This document shows, one piece after another, positions 36,577 through 45,571 of a stretch of DNA of 64,000 bases; the stretch's first letter is position 1, and each line of letters begins with the position of its first letter. The stretch covers positions 3,776,001 through 3,840,000 of the forward strand of contig CP020563.1 of assembly GCA_002082585.1 (NCBI GenBank), in the 5' to 3' direction. Below the pieces are notes generated by a model. The model worked only from the letters and a program-made list of their open reading frames with translations, did not search any database and was not told the origin of the DNA. A program made the position numbers and the translations under genes. Source of the DNA: Kitasatospora albolonga. Its GTDB lineage: Bacteria; Actinomycetota; Actinomycetes; Streptomycetales; Streptomycetaceae.

Positions 36577-38403
36577 ATGGGGCACTACAAGTCGAATCTC
36601 CGCGACATCGAGTTCAACCTCTTCGAGGTGCTCGGGCGCGACAAGCTGTACGGCACCGGTCCGTTCGCGGAGATGGACGTCGACACCGCGAAGAGCATCC
36701 TGGAGGAGATCGCCCGCCTCGCGGAGAACGAGCTCGCCGACTCCTTCGCCGACGCCGACCGCAACCCGCCGGTCTTCGACCCGGAGACCAACACCGCGCC
36801 GGTCCCGGAGAGCTTCAAGAAGTCGTACCAGTCCTTCATGGACTCGGAGTACTGGCGCCTGGGCCTGCCCGAGGAGATCGGCGGCACCACCTCCCCCCGC
36901 TCCCTGATCTGGGGCTACGCGGAGCTGCTGCTCGGCTCGAACCCGGCCGTGTGGATGTACTCCTCGGGTCCGGCCTTCGCGGGCATCCTCTTCGAGGAGG
37001 GCACGGAGGAGCAGAAGAAGGTCGCGGAGATCGCCGTCGAGAAGCAGTGGGGCTCGACGATGGTGCTGACCGAGCCGGACGCGGGCTCCGACGTCGGCGC
37101 CGGGCGGACGAAGGCCGTGCAGCAGGAGGACGGCTCCTGGCACATCGAGGGTGTGAAGCGCTTCATCACCTCGGGCGAGCACGACATGTCCGAGAACATC
37201 CTCCACTACGTGCTGGCCCGCCCCGAGGGCGCCGGCCCCGGCACCAAGGGCCTCTCGCTCTTCCTGGTCCCGAAGTACCACTTCGACTGGACCACCGGTG
37301 AGCTGGGCGAACGCAACGGTGTGTACGCGACGAACGTCGAGCACAAGATGGGCCTCAAGGCGTCCAACACCTGCGAGATGACCTTCGGCGACCGCCACCC
37401 CGCCAAGGGCTGGCTGATCGGCGACAAGCACGACGGCATCCGCCAGATGTTCCGCATCATCGAGTTCGCCCGGATGATGGTCGGCACGAAGGCCATCGCC
37501 ACGCTCTCCACGGGCTACCTGAACGCGCTGGAGTACGCCAAGGAGCGCGTCCAGGGCACCGACCTGTCGCAGTTCATGGACAAGACCGCGCCCAAGGTCA
37601 CCATCACGCACCACCCCGACGTGCGCCGCTCGCTCATGACGCAGAAGGCGTACGCCGAGGGCATGCGCTCCCTCGTGCTGTACACGGCCTCCGTCCAGGA
37701 CGCGATCCAGGAGAAGGAGGCCGCGGGCGAGGACGCGAAGGCGCTGAACGGCCTCAACGACCTGCTGCTGCCGATCGTGAAGGGGTACGGCTCCGAGAAG
37801 TCCTACGAGCAGCTGGCGCAGTCGCTCCAGACGTTCGGCGGCTCCGGCTACCTCCAGGAGTACCCGGTCGAGCAGTACATCCGGGACGCCAAGATCGACA
37901 CCCTCTATGAGGGCACCACGGCGATCCAGGGCCAGGACTTCTTCTTCCGGAAGATCGTCCGCGACCAGGGCGTCTCGCTCAACACGCTCTCCGAGGAGAT
38001 CAAGAAGTTCCTCGCGGGCGCCCAGGGCAACGAGGAGCTGGCCCCCGCGCTGGACTCGCTCGCCAAGGCGGCCGTGGACCTGGAGGCGATCGTCGGAACG
38101 ATGATCACCGACCTCACCGCGACCGGCGAGGACGTCAAGAACATCTACAAGGTGGGCCTCAACACCACCCGCCTCCTGATGGCCTCCGGCGACGTCGTCG
38201 TCGGCTACCTGCTCCTCAAGGGCGCGGCCGTGGCCGCCGAGAAGCTGCCGACCGCCTCCGCCAAGGACGTGGCCTTCTACCGGGGCAAGATCGCCGCCGC
38301 GAAGTTCTTCGCCGCGAACATCCTCCCGGGCGTCTCGACCGAGCGCGCGCTCGCCGAGAGCGTCGACAACTCGCTGATGGAGCTGGACGAAGCCGCGTTC
38401 TGA
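36577..38403 (+). CDS. acyl-CoA dehydrogenase, large FadE5-like type
   Basis: 608 residues, longer than the usual 380-390, matching the FadE5 group of actinobacteria with an extra N-terminal (about 40 residues) and C-terminal (about 130 residues) domain. The FAD/substrate core includes [13 protein letters not shown] and the catalytic base Glu445 in [13 protein letters not shown]. It should oxidise medium- to long-chain acyl-CoA at the alpha,beta bond, the first step of beta-oxidation. The gene starts with [14 protein letters not shown] after GGAGCC. Downstream is a 13-bp terminator. No etfAB or other beta-oxidation gene adjoins it. Confidence 0.93.
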   Translation: MGHYKSNLRDIEFNLFEVLGRDKLYGTGPFAEMDVDTAKSILEEIARLAENELADSFADADRNPPVFDPETNTAPVPESFKKSYQSFMDSEYWRLGLPEEIGGTTSPRSLIWGYAELLLGSNPAVWMYSSGPAFAGILFEEGTEEQKKVAEIAVEKQWGSTMVLTEPDAGSDVGAGRTKAVQQEDGSWHIEGVKRFITSGEHDMSENILHYVLARPEGAGPGTKGLSLFLVPKYHFDWTTGELGERNGVYATNVEHKMGLKASNTCEMTFGDRHPAKGWLIGDKHDGIRQMFRIIEFARMMVGTKAIATLSTGYLNALEYAKERVQGTDLSQFMDKTAPKVTITHHPDVRRSLMTQKAYAEGMRSLVLYTASVQDAIQEKEAAGEDAKALNGLNDLLLPIVKGYGSEKSYEQLAQSLQTFGGSGYLQEYPVEQYIRDAKIDTLYEGTTAIQGQDFFFRKIVRDQGVSLNTLSEEIKKFLAGAQGNEELAPALDSLAKAAVDLEAIVGTMITDLTATGEDVKNIYKVGLNTTRLLMASGDVVVGYLLLKGAAVAAEKLPTASAKDVAFYRGKIAAAKFFAANILPGVSTERALAESVDNSLMELDEAAF

Positions 38404-38430
38404 GGAATCGCTCGCCTGTTTCGTCAACAC

Positions 38431-38465
38431 GCGCCGCCATCCGGAATTCGTTCGGGTGGCGGCGC
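38431..38465 (+). terminator. 13-bp stem-loop after the acyl-CoA dehydrogenase gene
   Basis: Arms 38431-38443 and 38453-38465, with one U-G wobble and a 9-nt loop (GAATTCGTT), starting 28 nt after the stop codon. Confidence 0.8.
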
Positions 38466-38524
38466 TGTCGTATCAGCTGGGTACGCTGAGTGCACGGACC
38501 AGAATCCCTTCCATGGGAGGAACC

Positions 38525-39139
38525 ATGACCGCCGAGGCACAGTCCGAAGCGTCGCAGCTGCGGCGCGCCAACCCTCGGTGGCCGGTCCCGCCACCGGACG
38601 GCTACACCGTGGACGATTTCTTCACGCTTGACGACCTCCCGCCGCACACAGAGCTGATCGACGGCAGCCTGGTTTTCGTGAGTCCGCAGCGAGAGTTCCA
38701 CACGCTGGCCATGTATCTGCTGGAGCAGGGGCTGCGCCAGCACGTCCCGAACGGCCTGCGGGTGCGTCGTGAGATGGCAGTCGTGCTCAGCAAGCGCAAC
38801 GTTCCGGAGCCCGACCTCCTCGTGGTGACCGCCTCCGCCGACGGCAACCAGCGCACCACCCGCTACGAGGCCGCCGACGTCCTGCTCGCCGTGGAGGTCG
38901 TCTCCCCCGACTCCGAGGACCGCGACCGGGACACCAAGCCGCACAAGTACGCGGCGGCCGGAATCAAGCACTTCTGGCTCGTCGAGATGACCGGTGAGAA
39001 CGACCGCCCCATGGTCATCACCTATGAGCTCGATCCGGTCAACAAGACGTACGTCTCCACCGGCGTCCACCACGACCGCCTCAAGCTCTCCGCCCCGTAC
39101 GACATCGACATCGACCTGACCGCGATCGACGAGCTGTAG
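38525..39139 (+). CDS. Uma2-family (DUF820) restriction-endonuclease-fold protein
   Basis: 204 residues of the PD-(D/E)xK fold. TELIDGSLVFVSP gives the first acidic residue, VPEPDLLVVT the second, and VEVVSPDSEDRDRDTK the catalytic E-x-K-like part. A C-terminal beta-hairpin region follows. Streptomyces encodes many Uma2 paralogues; no substrate is known and no partner (methylase, toxin) is present. The ATG at 38525 has GGGAGGAACC upstream and is preferred over 38456. Confidence 0.88.
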   Translation: MTAEAQSEASQLRRANPRWPVPPPDGYTVDDFFTLDDLPPHTELIDGSLVFVSPQREFHTLAMYLLEQGLRQHVPNGLRVRREMAVVLSKRNVPEPDLLVVTASADGNQRTTRYEAADVLLAVEVVSPDSEDRDRDTKPHKYAAAGIKHFWLVEMTGENDRPMVITYELDPVNKTYVSTGVHHDRLKLSAPYDIDIDLTAIDEL

Positions 39140-39209
39140 GGCTCCCCCTTCTCCGGCGCCCCGCCGGTCACCGGATTCCGGATTCGGGTCCCTCGATACA
39201 GTGAAGACC

Positions 39210-40508
39210 ATGAGTTCTCGCCACCGGTTCGACCGTGCGCACACCGATGATCTGATGTCCTTCCTGGCGGCGAGCCCGTCCCCGTACCACGCTGTGGCCA
39301 ACGCGGCCGCCCGGCTGGAGGTGGCCGGATTCCGCCAGGTCGAGGAGACCGCCGCCTGGGACGGGAGCACCGGCGGGAAGTACGTGCTCCGCGGCGGGGC
39401 GATCATCGCGTGGTACGTGCCGGAGGGCGCGGCGGCGCACACCCCGTTCCGGATCGTCGGCGCGCACACCGACTCCCCGAACCTGCGGGTGAAGCCGCTG
39501 CCCGACTCCGGTTCCCACGGCTGGCGCCAGATCGCGGTGGAGGTCTACGGCGGCACCCTGCTGAACACCTGGCTCGACCGGGACCTGGGCCTGGCCGGCC
39601 GGATCTCGCTGCGGGACGGCACCGACCGGCTGGTCAACATCGACCGGGCCCTGCTGCGCGTGCCCCAGCTGGCCGTGCATCTGGACCGGTCCGCCAACAC
39701 CGACGGACTCAAGCTCGACCGGCAGCGCCACATGCAGCCGATCTGGGGGCTCGGCGAGGTGGCGGAGGGCGACCTGATCCGCTTCGTCGCCGAGGAGGCG
39801 GGCGTCGACGCGGAGGACGTCACCGGCTGGGACCTCATGCCGCACGCCATCGAGCCGCCGTCCTACCTGGGCCGGGACCGCGAGCTGCTCGCCGGGCCGC
39901 GCATGGACAACCTCCTCTCCGTGCACGCCGCGACCGCCGCCCTGGCCGCCGTCGCCGGACAGCCGGACGAGGAGCTCCCGTACATCCCCGTACTGGCCGC
40001 CTTCGACCACGAGGAGAACGGCTCGCAGTCCGACACCGGGGCCGACGGGCCGCTCCTGGGCTCGGTCCTGGAGCGCTCGGTCTTCGCCCGGGGCGGTACG
40101 TACGAGGACCGCGCCCGCGCCTTCGCCGGAACGGTCTGCCTCTCCTCCGACACCGGCCACGCCGTGCACCCCAACTACGCCGAGCGGCACGACCCGACGC
40201 ACCACCCGGTCGCCAACGGCGGGCCGATCCTCAAGGTCAACGTCAACATGCGGTACGCCACCGACGGCAGTGGGCGCGCGGTGTTCGCCGCCGCCTGCGA
40301 GAAGGCGGGCGTCCCGTGGCAGACGTTCGTCTCCAACAACGCGATGCCCTGCGGCACGACGATCGGCCCGATCACCGCCGCCCGGCACGGCATCCAGACC
40401 GTGGACATCGGGGTGGCGATCCTCTCCATGCACAGCGCCCGTGAACTGTGCGGGGCGGACGACCCGTATCTGCTGGCCAACGCGCTCACGGCGTTCCTGA
40501 CGGGCTGA
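39210..40508 (+). CDS. M18-family aminopeptidase (aspartyl aminopeptidase-like)
   Basis: 432 residues, metalloprotease with two co-catalytic metal ions. Metal ligands are visible in VGAHTDSPN (His/Asp), GPRMDNLLS, FDHEENGSQS (Glu-Glu, metal ligand and general base) and the late TDGSG/AMPCGTTIGP and SMHSARE segments. M18 enzymes remove N-terminal Asp or Glu from peptides in the cytoplasm. The ATG at 39210 is used rather than 39201. TACAGT sits about 8 nt upstream, suggesting a leaderless mRNA. It stands alone between Uma2 and a small membrane protein. Confidence 0.94.
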   Translation: MSSRHRFDRAHTDDLMSFLAASPSPYHAVANAAARLEVAGFRQVEETAAWDGSTGGKYVLRGGAIIAWYVPEGAAAHTPFRIVGAHTDSPNLRVKPLPDSGSHGWRQIAVEVYGGTLLNTWLDRDLGLAGRISLRDGTDRLVNIDRALLRVPQLAVHLDRSANTDGLKLDRQRHMQPIWGLGEVAEGDLIRFVAEEAGVDAEDVTGWDLMPHAIEPPSYLGRDRELLAGPRMDNLLSVHAATAALAAVAGQPDEELPYIPVLAAFDHEENGSQSDTGADGPLLGSVLERSVFARGGTYEDRARAFAGTVCLSSDTGHAVHPNYAERHDPTHHPVANGGPILKVNVNMRYATDGSGRAVFAAACEKAGVPWQTFVSNNAMPCGTTIGPITAARHGIQTVDIGVAILSMHSARELCGADDPYLLANALTAFLTG

Positions 40509-40609
40509 CACCGACGCCCAACCGCCGCCCCGGACATGGTTGTTGCCGGGCCGGGTACGCGACCCGTACACCGGTCCGGATACACCGGGCCGTCGAGGAG
40601 GCGGGAATC

Positions 40610-40831
40610 ATGGGACTCGGAGGATGCATTCTCCTGATCGGCGGTGGCGCGATCCTGGCGTTCGCGACCGACTGGAAGGCCGAGGGGATCAATCTCGATC
40701 TGGTCGGCTGGATCATGATGCTCGTCGGCCTCATCGGGGTCTTCGTCTACATGAGCATCGCGCGCAGGCGGCGCATGGTCGTGCCGCCCACCACCACGGT
40801 CGTCCAGGACGACGACCACCGCTACCACTGA
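40610..40831 (+). CDS. DUF6458-like small membrane protein
   Basis: 73 residues with two transmembrane helices: GGCILLIGGGAILAFA (about 4-20) and VGWIMMLVGLIGVFVYM (about 32-50). A basic stretch (ARRRRM) and a Thr/Asp-rich tail follow. This matches the DUF6458 pattern of actinobacteria; function unknown. GAGGAGGCGGG upstream supports the ATG at 40610. Confidence 0.8.
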   Translation: MGLGGCILLIGGGAILAFATDWKAEGINLDLVGWIMMLVGLIGVFVYMSIARRRRMVVPPTTTVVQDDDHRYH

Positions 40832-40876
40832 CGCCCGTCCCCGCCGAGGCCCCTTCCCCGGCGGGCGGCGGTCGCC

Positions 40877-42694
40877 TCAGCCCTGCTCGTCCATCCCGGC
40901 CAGCACCAGCGGCAGCCGGGCCGCGCCGTCGGGGGTCACCCGCACCGGTACGCCCCAGTCCTGCTGGTGGACATGGCAGGCCGGGTACTCGTTGGCCGGG
41001 TCGTCGTCGCAGGAGGCGGCCATCGCGGAGACATGCAGGACGCCCTCGGTGACCCCGTCCGCGAGGACCAGGTCACGCCCGAGGTCCGTGCCCTGGCCGG
41101 AGCCGTCCGCCAGCAGCTCGGGCGGGGTCGAGGAGACCAGGAGCCGGGTGGAGGGCCCGTAGCGGGTGTCCAGCTTCTGCCCGGCCGGCGCCTGGAAGAC
41201 CACGTCGAGCCGGAGCGTGCCCGGGGCGATCTCGGTGGCGGCGCGCTGGGTGCGGTGGGCCTGCTCGGGGACGCGTACGGCCTCCTCGGGCAGCCGGAGG
41301 CGGGTGAGCCGGTGGCGGGCGGACTCGACGACGACCAGATCACCGTCGACCAGTACCGCGTCGCTGGGCTCGCGGACATCGGTGGCGAGCGTGGTGACCT
41401 CGTCGGACGCGGGGTCGTAGCGGCGCAGCGCGTGGTTGTACGTGTCCGAGACCGCCACCGACCCGTCGGGCAGCGCGGTGACGCCGATCGGGTGCTGGAA
41501 GAGCGCCTGGGAAGCCGCCCCGTCGCGGTGGCCGAAGTCGAAGAGGCCGGTGCCGACGGCGGTGTGCACATGCTCGTCCCGGTCGACCCAGCGCAGGGCG
41601 GAGGTCTCGGAGTCGGCGACCCAGAGCCGCTCGCCGTCGGCGGAGACCGCGAGCCCGGACGGCTGCGCGAACCACGCCTCCGCGGCGGGCCCGTCGACCA
41701 GCCCCTCGTTGGTGGTCCCGGCGGCGACCCGTACGGTCCCGTCCTCGGGGTCGTACGTCCACAGCTGGTGCACGCCCGCCATGGCGATCCACAGCCGGTC
41801 ACCGAACCAGGCGAGGTCCCACGGCGAGGAGAGGTCCACCTCGCGCGCCGGACCGCCGGTCGGGTTCCCCTGCCACCACTGGCGGCCGGTCCCGGCGAGG
41901 GTGGTGACCGCCCCGGTCGTGAGGTCCAGGGCGCGGATCGCGTGGTTGACGGTGTCCGCGACGGCGATGCGGCCGTCGGGGAGCACGGCGAGCCCCTGCG
42001 GTTCGCTGAACCGGGCCTCGTCCGCACCGCCGTCGCTCAGGCCGCGCTCGCCGGTGCCGAAGTGACGCCGTACGGTCTCGCCGTCCGCGTCCAGCTCGAC
42101 CAGGCGGTGGCGGGTGGTGTCGGAGACCAGGAAGCCCCCGTCGGGCAGGAGCAGCGCCTTGCCCGGGAAGCGCAGATGCGTGGCGACGGGCTCGGGCGCC
42201 ACATACGGACCGTCGCCCCGGCGGAGCGTGCCCTTGGCCCCGTGCTCGGCCTCCAGCTCCTCGACCAGCTTCTCGATGGCGTGGGCGTGGCCCTCGCCCG
42301 CGTGCTGGGCGACGACATAGCCCTCGGGGTCGATGACGACGAGCGTCGGCCAGGCCCGTACGGCGTACTGCTTCCAGGTGGCCAGCTCGGGGTCGTCCAG
42401 CACCGGGTGGTGGACCTCGTACCGCTCGACGGCGTCGACGACGGCCTGGTGGTCGGCCTCGTGGACGAACTTCGGCGAGTGGACCCCGATGATCACCACG
42501 GTGTCGCGGTGCTTCTCCTCCAGCTCCCGCAGCTCATCCAGGACATGCAGGCAGTTCACACAGCAGAAGGTCCAGAAATCGAGGATGACGATGCGTCCTC
42601 GCAGTTCGGAGAGGGTGTACTGCCGGTCGCCTGTATTGAGCCAGCCGCCCTTGCCGATGAGTTCGGGGGCGCGGACGCGTGCACGTGTTGCCAT
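40877..42694 (-). CDS. NHLRC2-like protein: thioredoxin domain plus NHL repeats
   Basis: 605 residues. The N-terminal thioredoxin-like domain (about 1-155) has redox motif FCCVNC (43-48; CVNC at 45-48), a form seen in NHLRC2 relatives. A beta-propeller of NHL repeats follows (about 175-480; repeated LPDG segments such as LLPDGGFLVSDTTRHRLVEL and VLPDGRIAVADTVNHAIRAL). A C-terminal beta-rich domain of about 100 residues contains several Cys. There is no signal peptide, so it is cytoplasmic. The role is unknown; family members are linked to redox control and stress. The ATG at 42694 is preferred over the upstream one at 42760. It is divergent from the LURP-one gene with 64 nt between. Confidence 0.9.
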   Translation of the reverse strand: MATRARVRAPELIGKGGWLNTGDRQYTLSELRGRIVILDFWTFCCVNCLHVLDELRELEEKHRDTVVIIGVHSPKFVHEADHQAVVDAVERYEVHHPVLDDPELATWKQYAVRAWPTLVVIDPEGYVVAQHAGEGHAHAIEKLVEELEAEHGAKGTLRRGDGPYVAPEPVATHLRFPGKALLLPDGGFLVSDTTRHRLVELDADGETVRRHFGTGERGLSDGGADEARFSEPQGLAVLPDGRIAVADTVNHAIRALDLTTGAVTTLAGTGRQWWQGNPTGGPAREVDLSSPWDLAWFGDRLWIAMAGVHQLWTYDPEDGTVRVAAGTTNEGLVDGPAAEAWFAQPSGLAVSADGERLWVADSETSALRWVDRDEHVHTAVGTGLFDFGHRDGAASQALFQHPIGVTALPDGSVAVSDTYNHALRRYDPASDEVTTLATDVREPSDAVLVDGDLVVVESARHRLTRLRLPEEAVRVPEQAHRTQRAATEIAPGTLRLDVVFQAPAGQKLDTRYGPSTRLLVSSTPPELLADGSGQGTDLGRDLVLADGVTEGVLHVSAMAASCDDDPANEYPACHVHQQDWGVPVRVTPDGAARLPLVLAGMDEQG

Positions 42695-42758
42695 GCCACC
42701 AGTCAACACCGCCGCCTCCTGCACGCATTCCGCCGGGGGCCGGGGGAATCTGTGTCGC

Positions 42759-43250
42759 ATGAGACTTCAAGTGCGTGAACGCCTCTTCGCCATCGGGGAC
42801 GACTACTGGATCGAGGACACCGAGGGCCGCAAGGTCTTCCTGGTGGACGGCAAGGCCATGCGGCTGCGTGACACCTTCGAGCTGAAGGACGCCGACGGCC
42901 GGGTCCTTGTCGAGCTGCGGCAGAAGCTGGTCAGCCTGCGCGACACGATGCTCATCGAGCGCGGCGGCGAGGAGCTCGCCAAGGTCAAGCGCAAGCGGCT
43001 CTCGCTGCTCCGCAACCACTACCGGGTGACCCTGGCGGACGGTACGGAGCTTGACGTCAGCGGCAAGATCCTGGACCGCGAGTTCGCCATCGAGTACGAC
43101 GGTGAGCTGCTGGCCCAGATCTCGCGGCGCTGGCTGACGCTCCGGGACACGTACGGCATCGACGTGGTCCGGGAGGACGCGGACATCTCGCTGCTCATCG
43201 CCGTGTCGATGTGCGTGATCGTGCTGGCGGACAAGGAGAACGGGGGCTGA
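42759..43250 (+). CDS. LURP-one-related (tubby-like) protein
   Basis: 163 residues, essentially one LURP-one/DUF567 barrel. The sequence alternates beta-strands such as RLFAIGDDYWIEDTEG, RDTFELKDADGRVLVEL and LDREFAIEYDG, ending in the hydrophobic central strand/helix LLIAVSMCVIVLAD characteristic of the tubby-like fold. The fold is related to scramblases and phosphoinositide binders, but bacterial members are uncharacterised. It is divergent from the NHLRC2-like gene, sharing a 64-nt promoter region. Confidence 0.87.
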   Translation: MRLQVRERLFAIGDDYWIEDTEGRKVFLVDGKAMRLRDTFELKDADGRVLVELRQKLVSLRDTMLIERGGEELAKVKRKRLSLLRNHYRVTLADGTELDVSGKILDREFAIEYDGELLAQISRRWLTLRDTYGIDVVREDADISLLIAVSMCVIVLADKENGG

Positions 43251-43277
43251 CCGCCTTACCGGGTACAGGAGTTCGCT

Positions 43278-43291
43278 GTTTCACGTGAAAC
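43278..43291. promoter_or_regulatory. parS site, first of a tandem pair
   Basis: GTTTCACGTGAAAC, exact 14-bp palindrome, 27 nt after the LURP-one stop. Five bp separate it from the next parS. Confidence 0.93.
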
Positions 43292-43296
43292 AGGGC

Positions 43297-43310
43297 GTTT
43301 CACGTGAAAC
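43297..43310. promoter_or_regulatory. parS site, second of a tandem pair
   Basis: GTTTCACGTGAAAC again, with centres 19 bp apart from the first site, so the two sit on nearly opposite faces of the helix. Both lie between convergent gene ends. Confidence 0.93.
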
Positions 43311-43366
43311 ATGGAGGCGCGCCCGGCCTCGTCCCCCTGGCCCGCCCGGGCTCTGACCCTCGTCAG

Positions 43367-43606
43367 CTAGATGCGCCGATCGCGCCGCGCCTGCTCGATG
43401 TCCCGCAGGTGCTGCCGCTCCTGCCGCTCGGCACGGCGCCGCACGCGCACCATGACCGGCTGGATCGCCATATAGGTGACCGAGAACATCAGACAGCGGG
43501 GCAGCAGCTCCGAGCTCCAGGATCTGTCGGTGACAAGGGTCGTCGCCGCACCCGCCGCGATGCCCAGCACGACCGGAACACCCACCCATCTCCACCAGCG
43601 CTTCAT
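43367..43606 (-). CDS. small membrane protein with basic tail
   Basis: 79 residues: two hydrophobic segments (about 8-25 and 37-54), then an Arg-rich, probably helical tail (VRRRAERQERQHLRDIEQARRD) facing the cytoplasm. Short conserved Streptomyces proteins of this plan exist without known function. It lies between the parS pair and a nitrilase-family gene on the same strand (63 nt upstream). Confidence 0.65.
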   Translation of the reverse strand: MKRWWRWVGVPVVLGIAAGAATTLVTDRSWSSELLPRCLMFSVTYMAIQPVMVRVRRRAERQERQHLRDIEQARRDRRI

Positions 43607-43669
43607 GAAAGGCGGGTGCCCCGGGATTCACGGCTCACCCCAGGGCGGCGGGGGCGGGAGAACGGGGTC

Positions 43670-44461
43670 TCAGCGCGGCGGCGCGATCCCCAGGCGGCGG
43701 TCCTTCAGCGCCGGGAAGTGTTCCCGGGTCTCGCCCGCCTTCGCCGGGTCGAACTCCACCGTCAGGACCTCCTCGCCCACACCGGCCTCGGCGAGCACCT
43801 CGCCCAAGGGGTCGACAACGATGCTGTGCCCGGCCTGCGGAACGTCCGCGTGGCTGCCCGCCGTGCTGAGGGCGAGGACGTACGCCTGGTTCTCGACAGC
43901 CCGGGCCCGGGCGAGGAGCGTCCAGTGGGCACGGCGGCGCTCCGGCCAGCCGGCCGCCACGACGAACGTCTCGGCGCCCGCGTCGACGAGCCCCCGGAAC
44001 TGCTCGGGAAAGCGCAGGTCGTAGCAGGTGGCCAGGCCCAGCGTGGTCTGCGGGAGGGTGACGGTCACCAGCTCCTCACCGGCGCCCATCATCACCGCCT
44101 CGCCCCTGTCGAAACCGAAGCGGTGGATCTTGCGGTACACCGCCGAGCGCTCGCCGTCCGGCGAGAAGACCAGCGCGGTGTTGTAGAGGGTGCCGTCCGG
44201 CGCGCGCTCCACGAAGGAGCCCGCGTGCAGCCAGACGCCCGCCTCGGCCGCCGCCTTGGCCATGGCCTCGTGGGTGGGGCCCTGGAGCGGCTCGGCCTCC
44301 TGCTCGAAGAGGGGGTACGAGAACGCCCCGACCGGCCAGAGCTCGGGCAGGACCACGAGGTCGGAGCCGCGCTGACCGACCACCAGGGAGGCCGCGCGCT
44401 CGCGGCGGTCCTCGACGGATTCGTCCGGGTCTACTGCGATCTGGATGAGGGAGGCGCGCAC
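43670..44461 (-). CDS. carbon-nitrogen hydrolase (nitrilase superfamily)
   Basis: 263 residues. The catalytic triad is recognisable as Glu in VVLPELWPVGAF (near 42), Lys in YRKIHRFGF (near 110) and Cys in LGLATCYDLRFPEQF (near 145). The length and YDLRFPE context fit omega-amidase/Nit-type branch enzymes that hydrolyse 2-oxoglutaramate, deaminated glutathione or similar amides. Substrate is not settled; in a mycothiol-using organism a deaminated-thiol role is less obvious. It starts at ATG 44461. Confidence 0.92.
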   Translation of the reverse strand: MRASLIQIAVDPDESVEDRRERAASLVVGQRGSDLVVLPELWPVGAFSYPLFEQEAEPLQGPTHEAMAKAAAEAGVWLHAGSFVERAPDGTLYNTALVFSPDGERSAVYRKIHRFGFDRGEAVMMGAGEELVTVTLPQTTLGLATCYDLRFPEQFRGLVDAGAETFVVAAGWPERRRAHWTLLARARAVENQAYVLALSTAGSHADVPQAGHSIVVDPLGEVLAEAGVGEEVLTVEFDPAKAGETREHFPALKDRRLGIAPPR

Positions 44462-44672
44462 ACTACCACCGTCCTGGCATTCAAGCCGTCAACACGGGCC
44501 TACGATCGTCACACGAAAGCACTGCCGGGGTGCCTGCTCGCAGCGTAACTTAGGCGACTGAACCTCCACGTAGCCCGCAGCCCGCAGCCCACGACAGCGT
44601 CGTCCGTGCCGGCCCGCCCGTCGGCACACCCTGCTCTCCAGCCCATGCACCGAAGAACCGCCGAGGGGTCCC

Positions 44673-45497
44673 GTGACCGTCCATCCCAGCCTCCAGCCCT
44701 ACGCCGACGCCGCGACCCACTCCATCGAAGCGATAGCCGAGCTGGTGAAGCCGCTCGCCGAGGGGGAGTGGAACCGCCGTACGCCGTGCCCCTGGTGGTC
44801 GGTACGGGACATCGTGTCGCACGTCATCGGCATGGAGTGCGAGATGCTCGGCGACCCGCGGCCCATCCATACGCTGCCGCGCGACCTCTACCACGTACAG
44901 AGTGACTTCGCGCGCTATATGGAGATGCAGGTCGACGTCCGGCGTCACCACACCGCCCCGGAGATGACGTCCGAGCTGGAGTACGTCCTCATCCGCCGCG
45001 CCCGGCACCTCCGCAACGAGTCGCGCGCCCCCGAGACGATGGTCCGCGCGCCCCTGGGCGCCGAGCAGTCCCTCGAAGTGGCCTACACCATGCGGGCCTT
45101 CGATCTCTGGGTGCATGAGCAGGACCTGCGGACGACGCTCGGGCAGCCGGGCAACCTGGACTCCCCCGGCGCGCACATCACCCGGGACGTGCTGCTCTCC
45201 GCGCTGCCGAAGGTGGTCGCCAAGGACGCGGGCGCACCGGCCAACTCGGCGGTGGTGCTGGATGTGCACGGCCCGGTGGAGTTCCTGCGGACGGTACGGG
45301 TCGACGGCGAGGGCCGGGGTTCGATAGACGGTTCCCCCTCGCTGGGCCCGGCCGTGACGCTGTCGATGGACTGGGAGACGTACGTACGCCTGGCCTGCGG
45401 ACGGGTCCGCCCCGCCGCCGTGGCCGACCGGATCAAGGCCGAGGGCGACCAGGAGCTGGCCACGGCGATCCTGGACCACTTCGCCGTCACCCCGTAG
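44673..45497 (+). CDS. mycothiol-dependent maleylpyruvate isomerase-family (DinB-like) protein
   Basis: 274 residues. The N-terminal MDMPI/DinB_2 four-helix domain has the characteristic RRTPCPWWSVRDIVSHVIGME segment with its metal-site His; further His/Asp are around AFDLWVHEQD (about 140-150). A C-terminal SCP2-like domain follows (about 180-270). Family members use mycothiol as cofactor in isomerase or S-transferase reactions. The precise reaction is unknown. Translation is taken from GTG 44673 (GAGGGGTCCC before it). A hairpin follows the stop. Confidence 0.87.
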   Translation: MTVHPSLQPYADAATHSIEAIAELVKPLAEGEWNRRTPCPWWSVRDIVSHVIGMECEMLGDPRPIHTLPRDLYHVQSDFARYMEMQVDVRRHHTAPEMTSELEYVLIRRARHLRNESRAPETMVRAPLGAEQSLEVAYTMRAFDLWVHEQDLRTTLGQPGNLDSPGAHITRDVLLSALPKVVAKDAGAPANSAVVLDVHGPVEFLRTVRVDGEGRGSIDGSPSLGPAVTLSMDWETYVRLACGRVRPAAVADRIKAEGDQELATAILDHFAVTP

Positions 45498-45506
45498 CAC
45501 CGCTTT

Positions 45507-45557
45507 CTCGGCGGCGCCCGCCCCGGAGTCCACGGGGAGGGCGGGCGCGCCGCCGAG
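45507..45557. terminator. long stem-loop between convergent genes
   Basis: CTCGGCGGC plus GCCCGCCC (45507 onward) pair with their complements ending at 45557, with a 2-nt bulge. It starts 10 nt after one stop codon and ends 14 nt from the other. Confidence 0.75.
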
Positions 45558-45571
45558 CGCACTCCCGCCGG

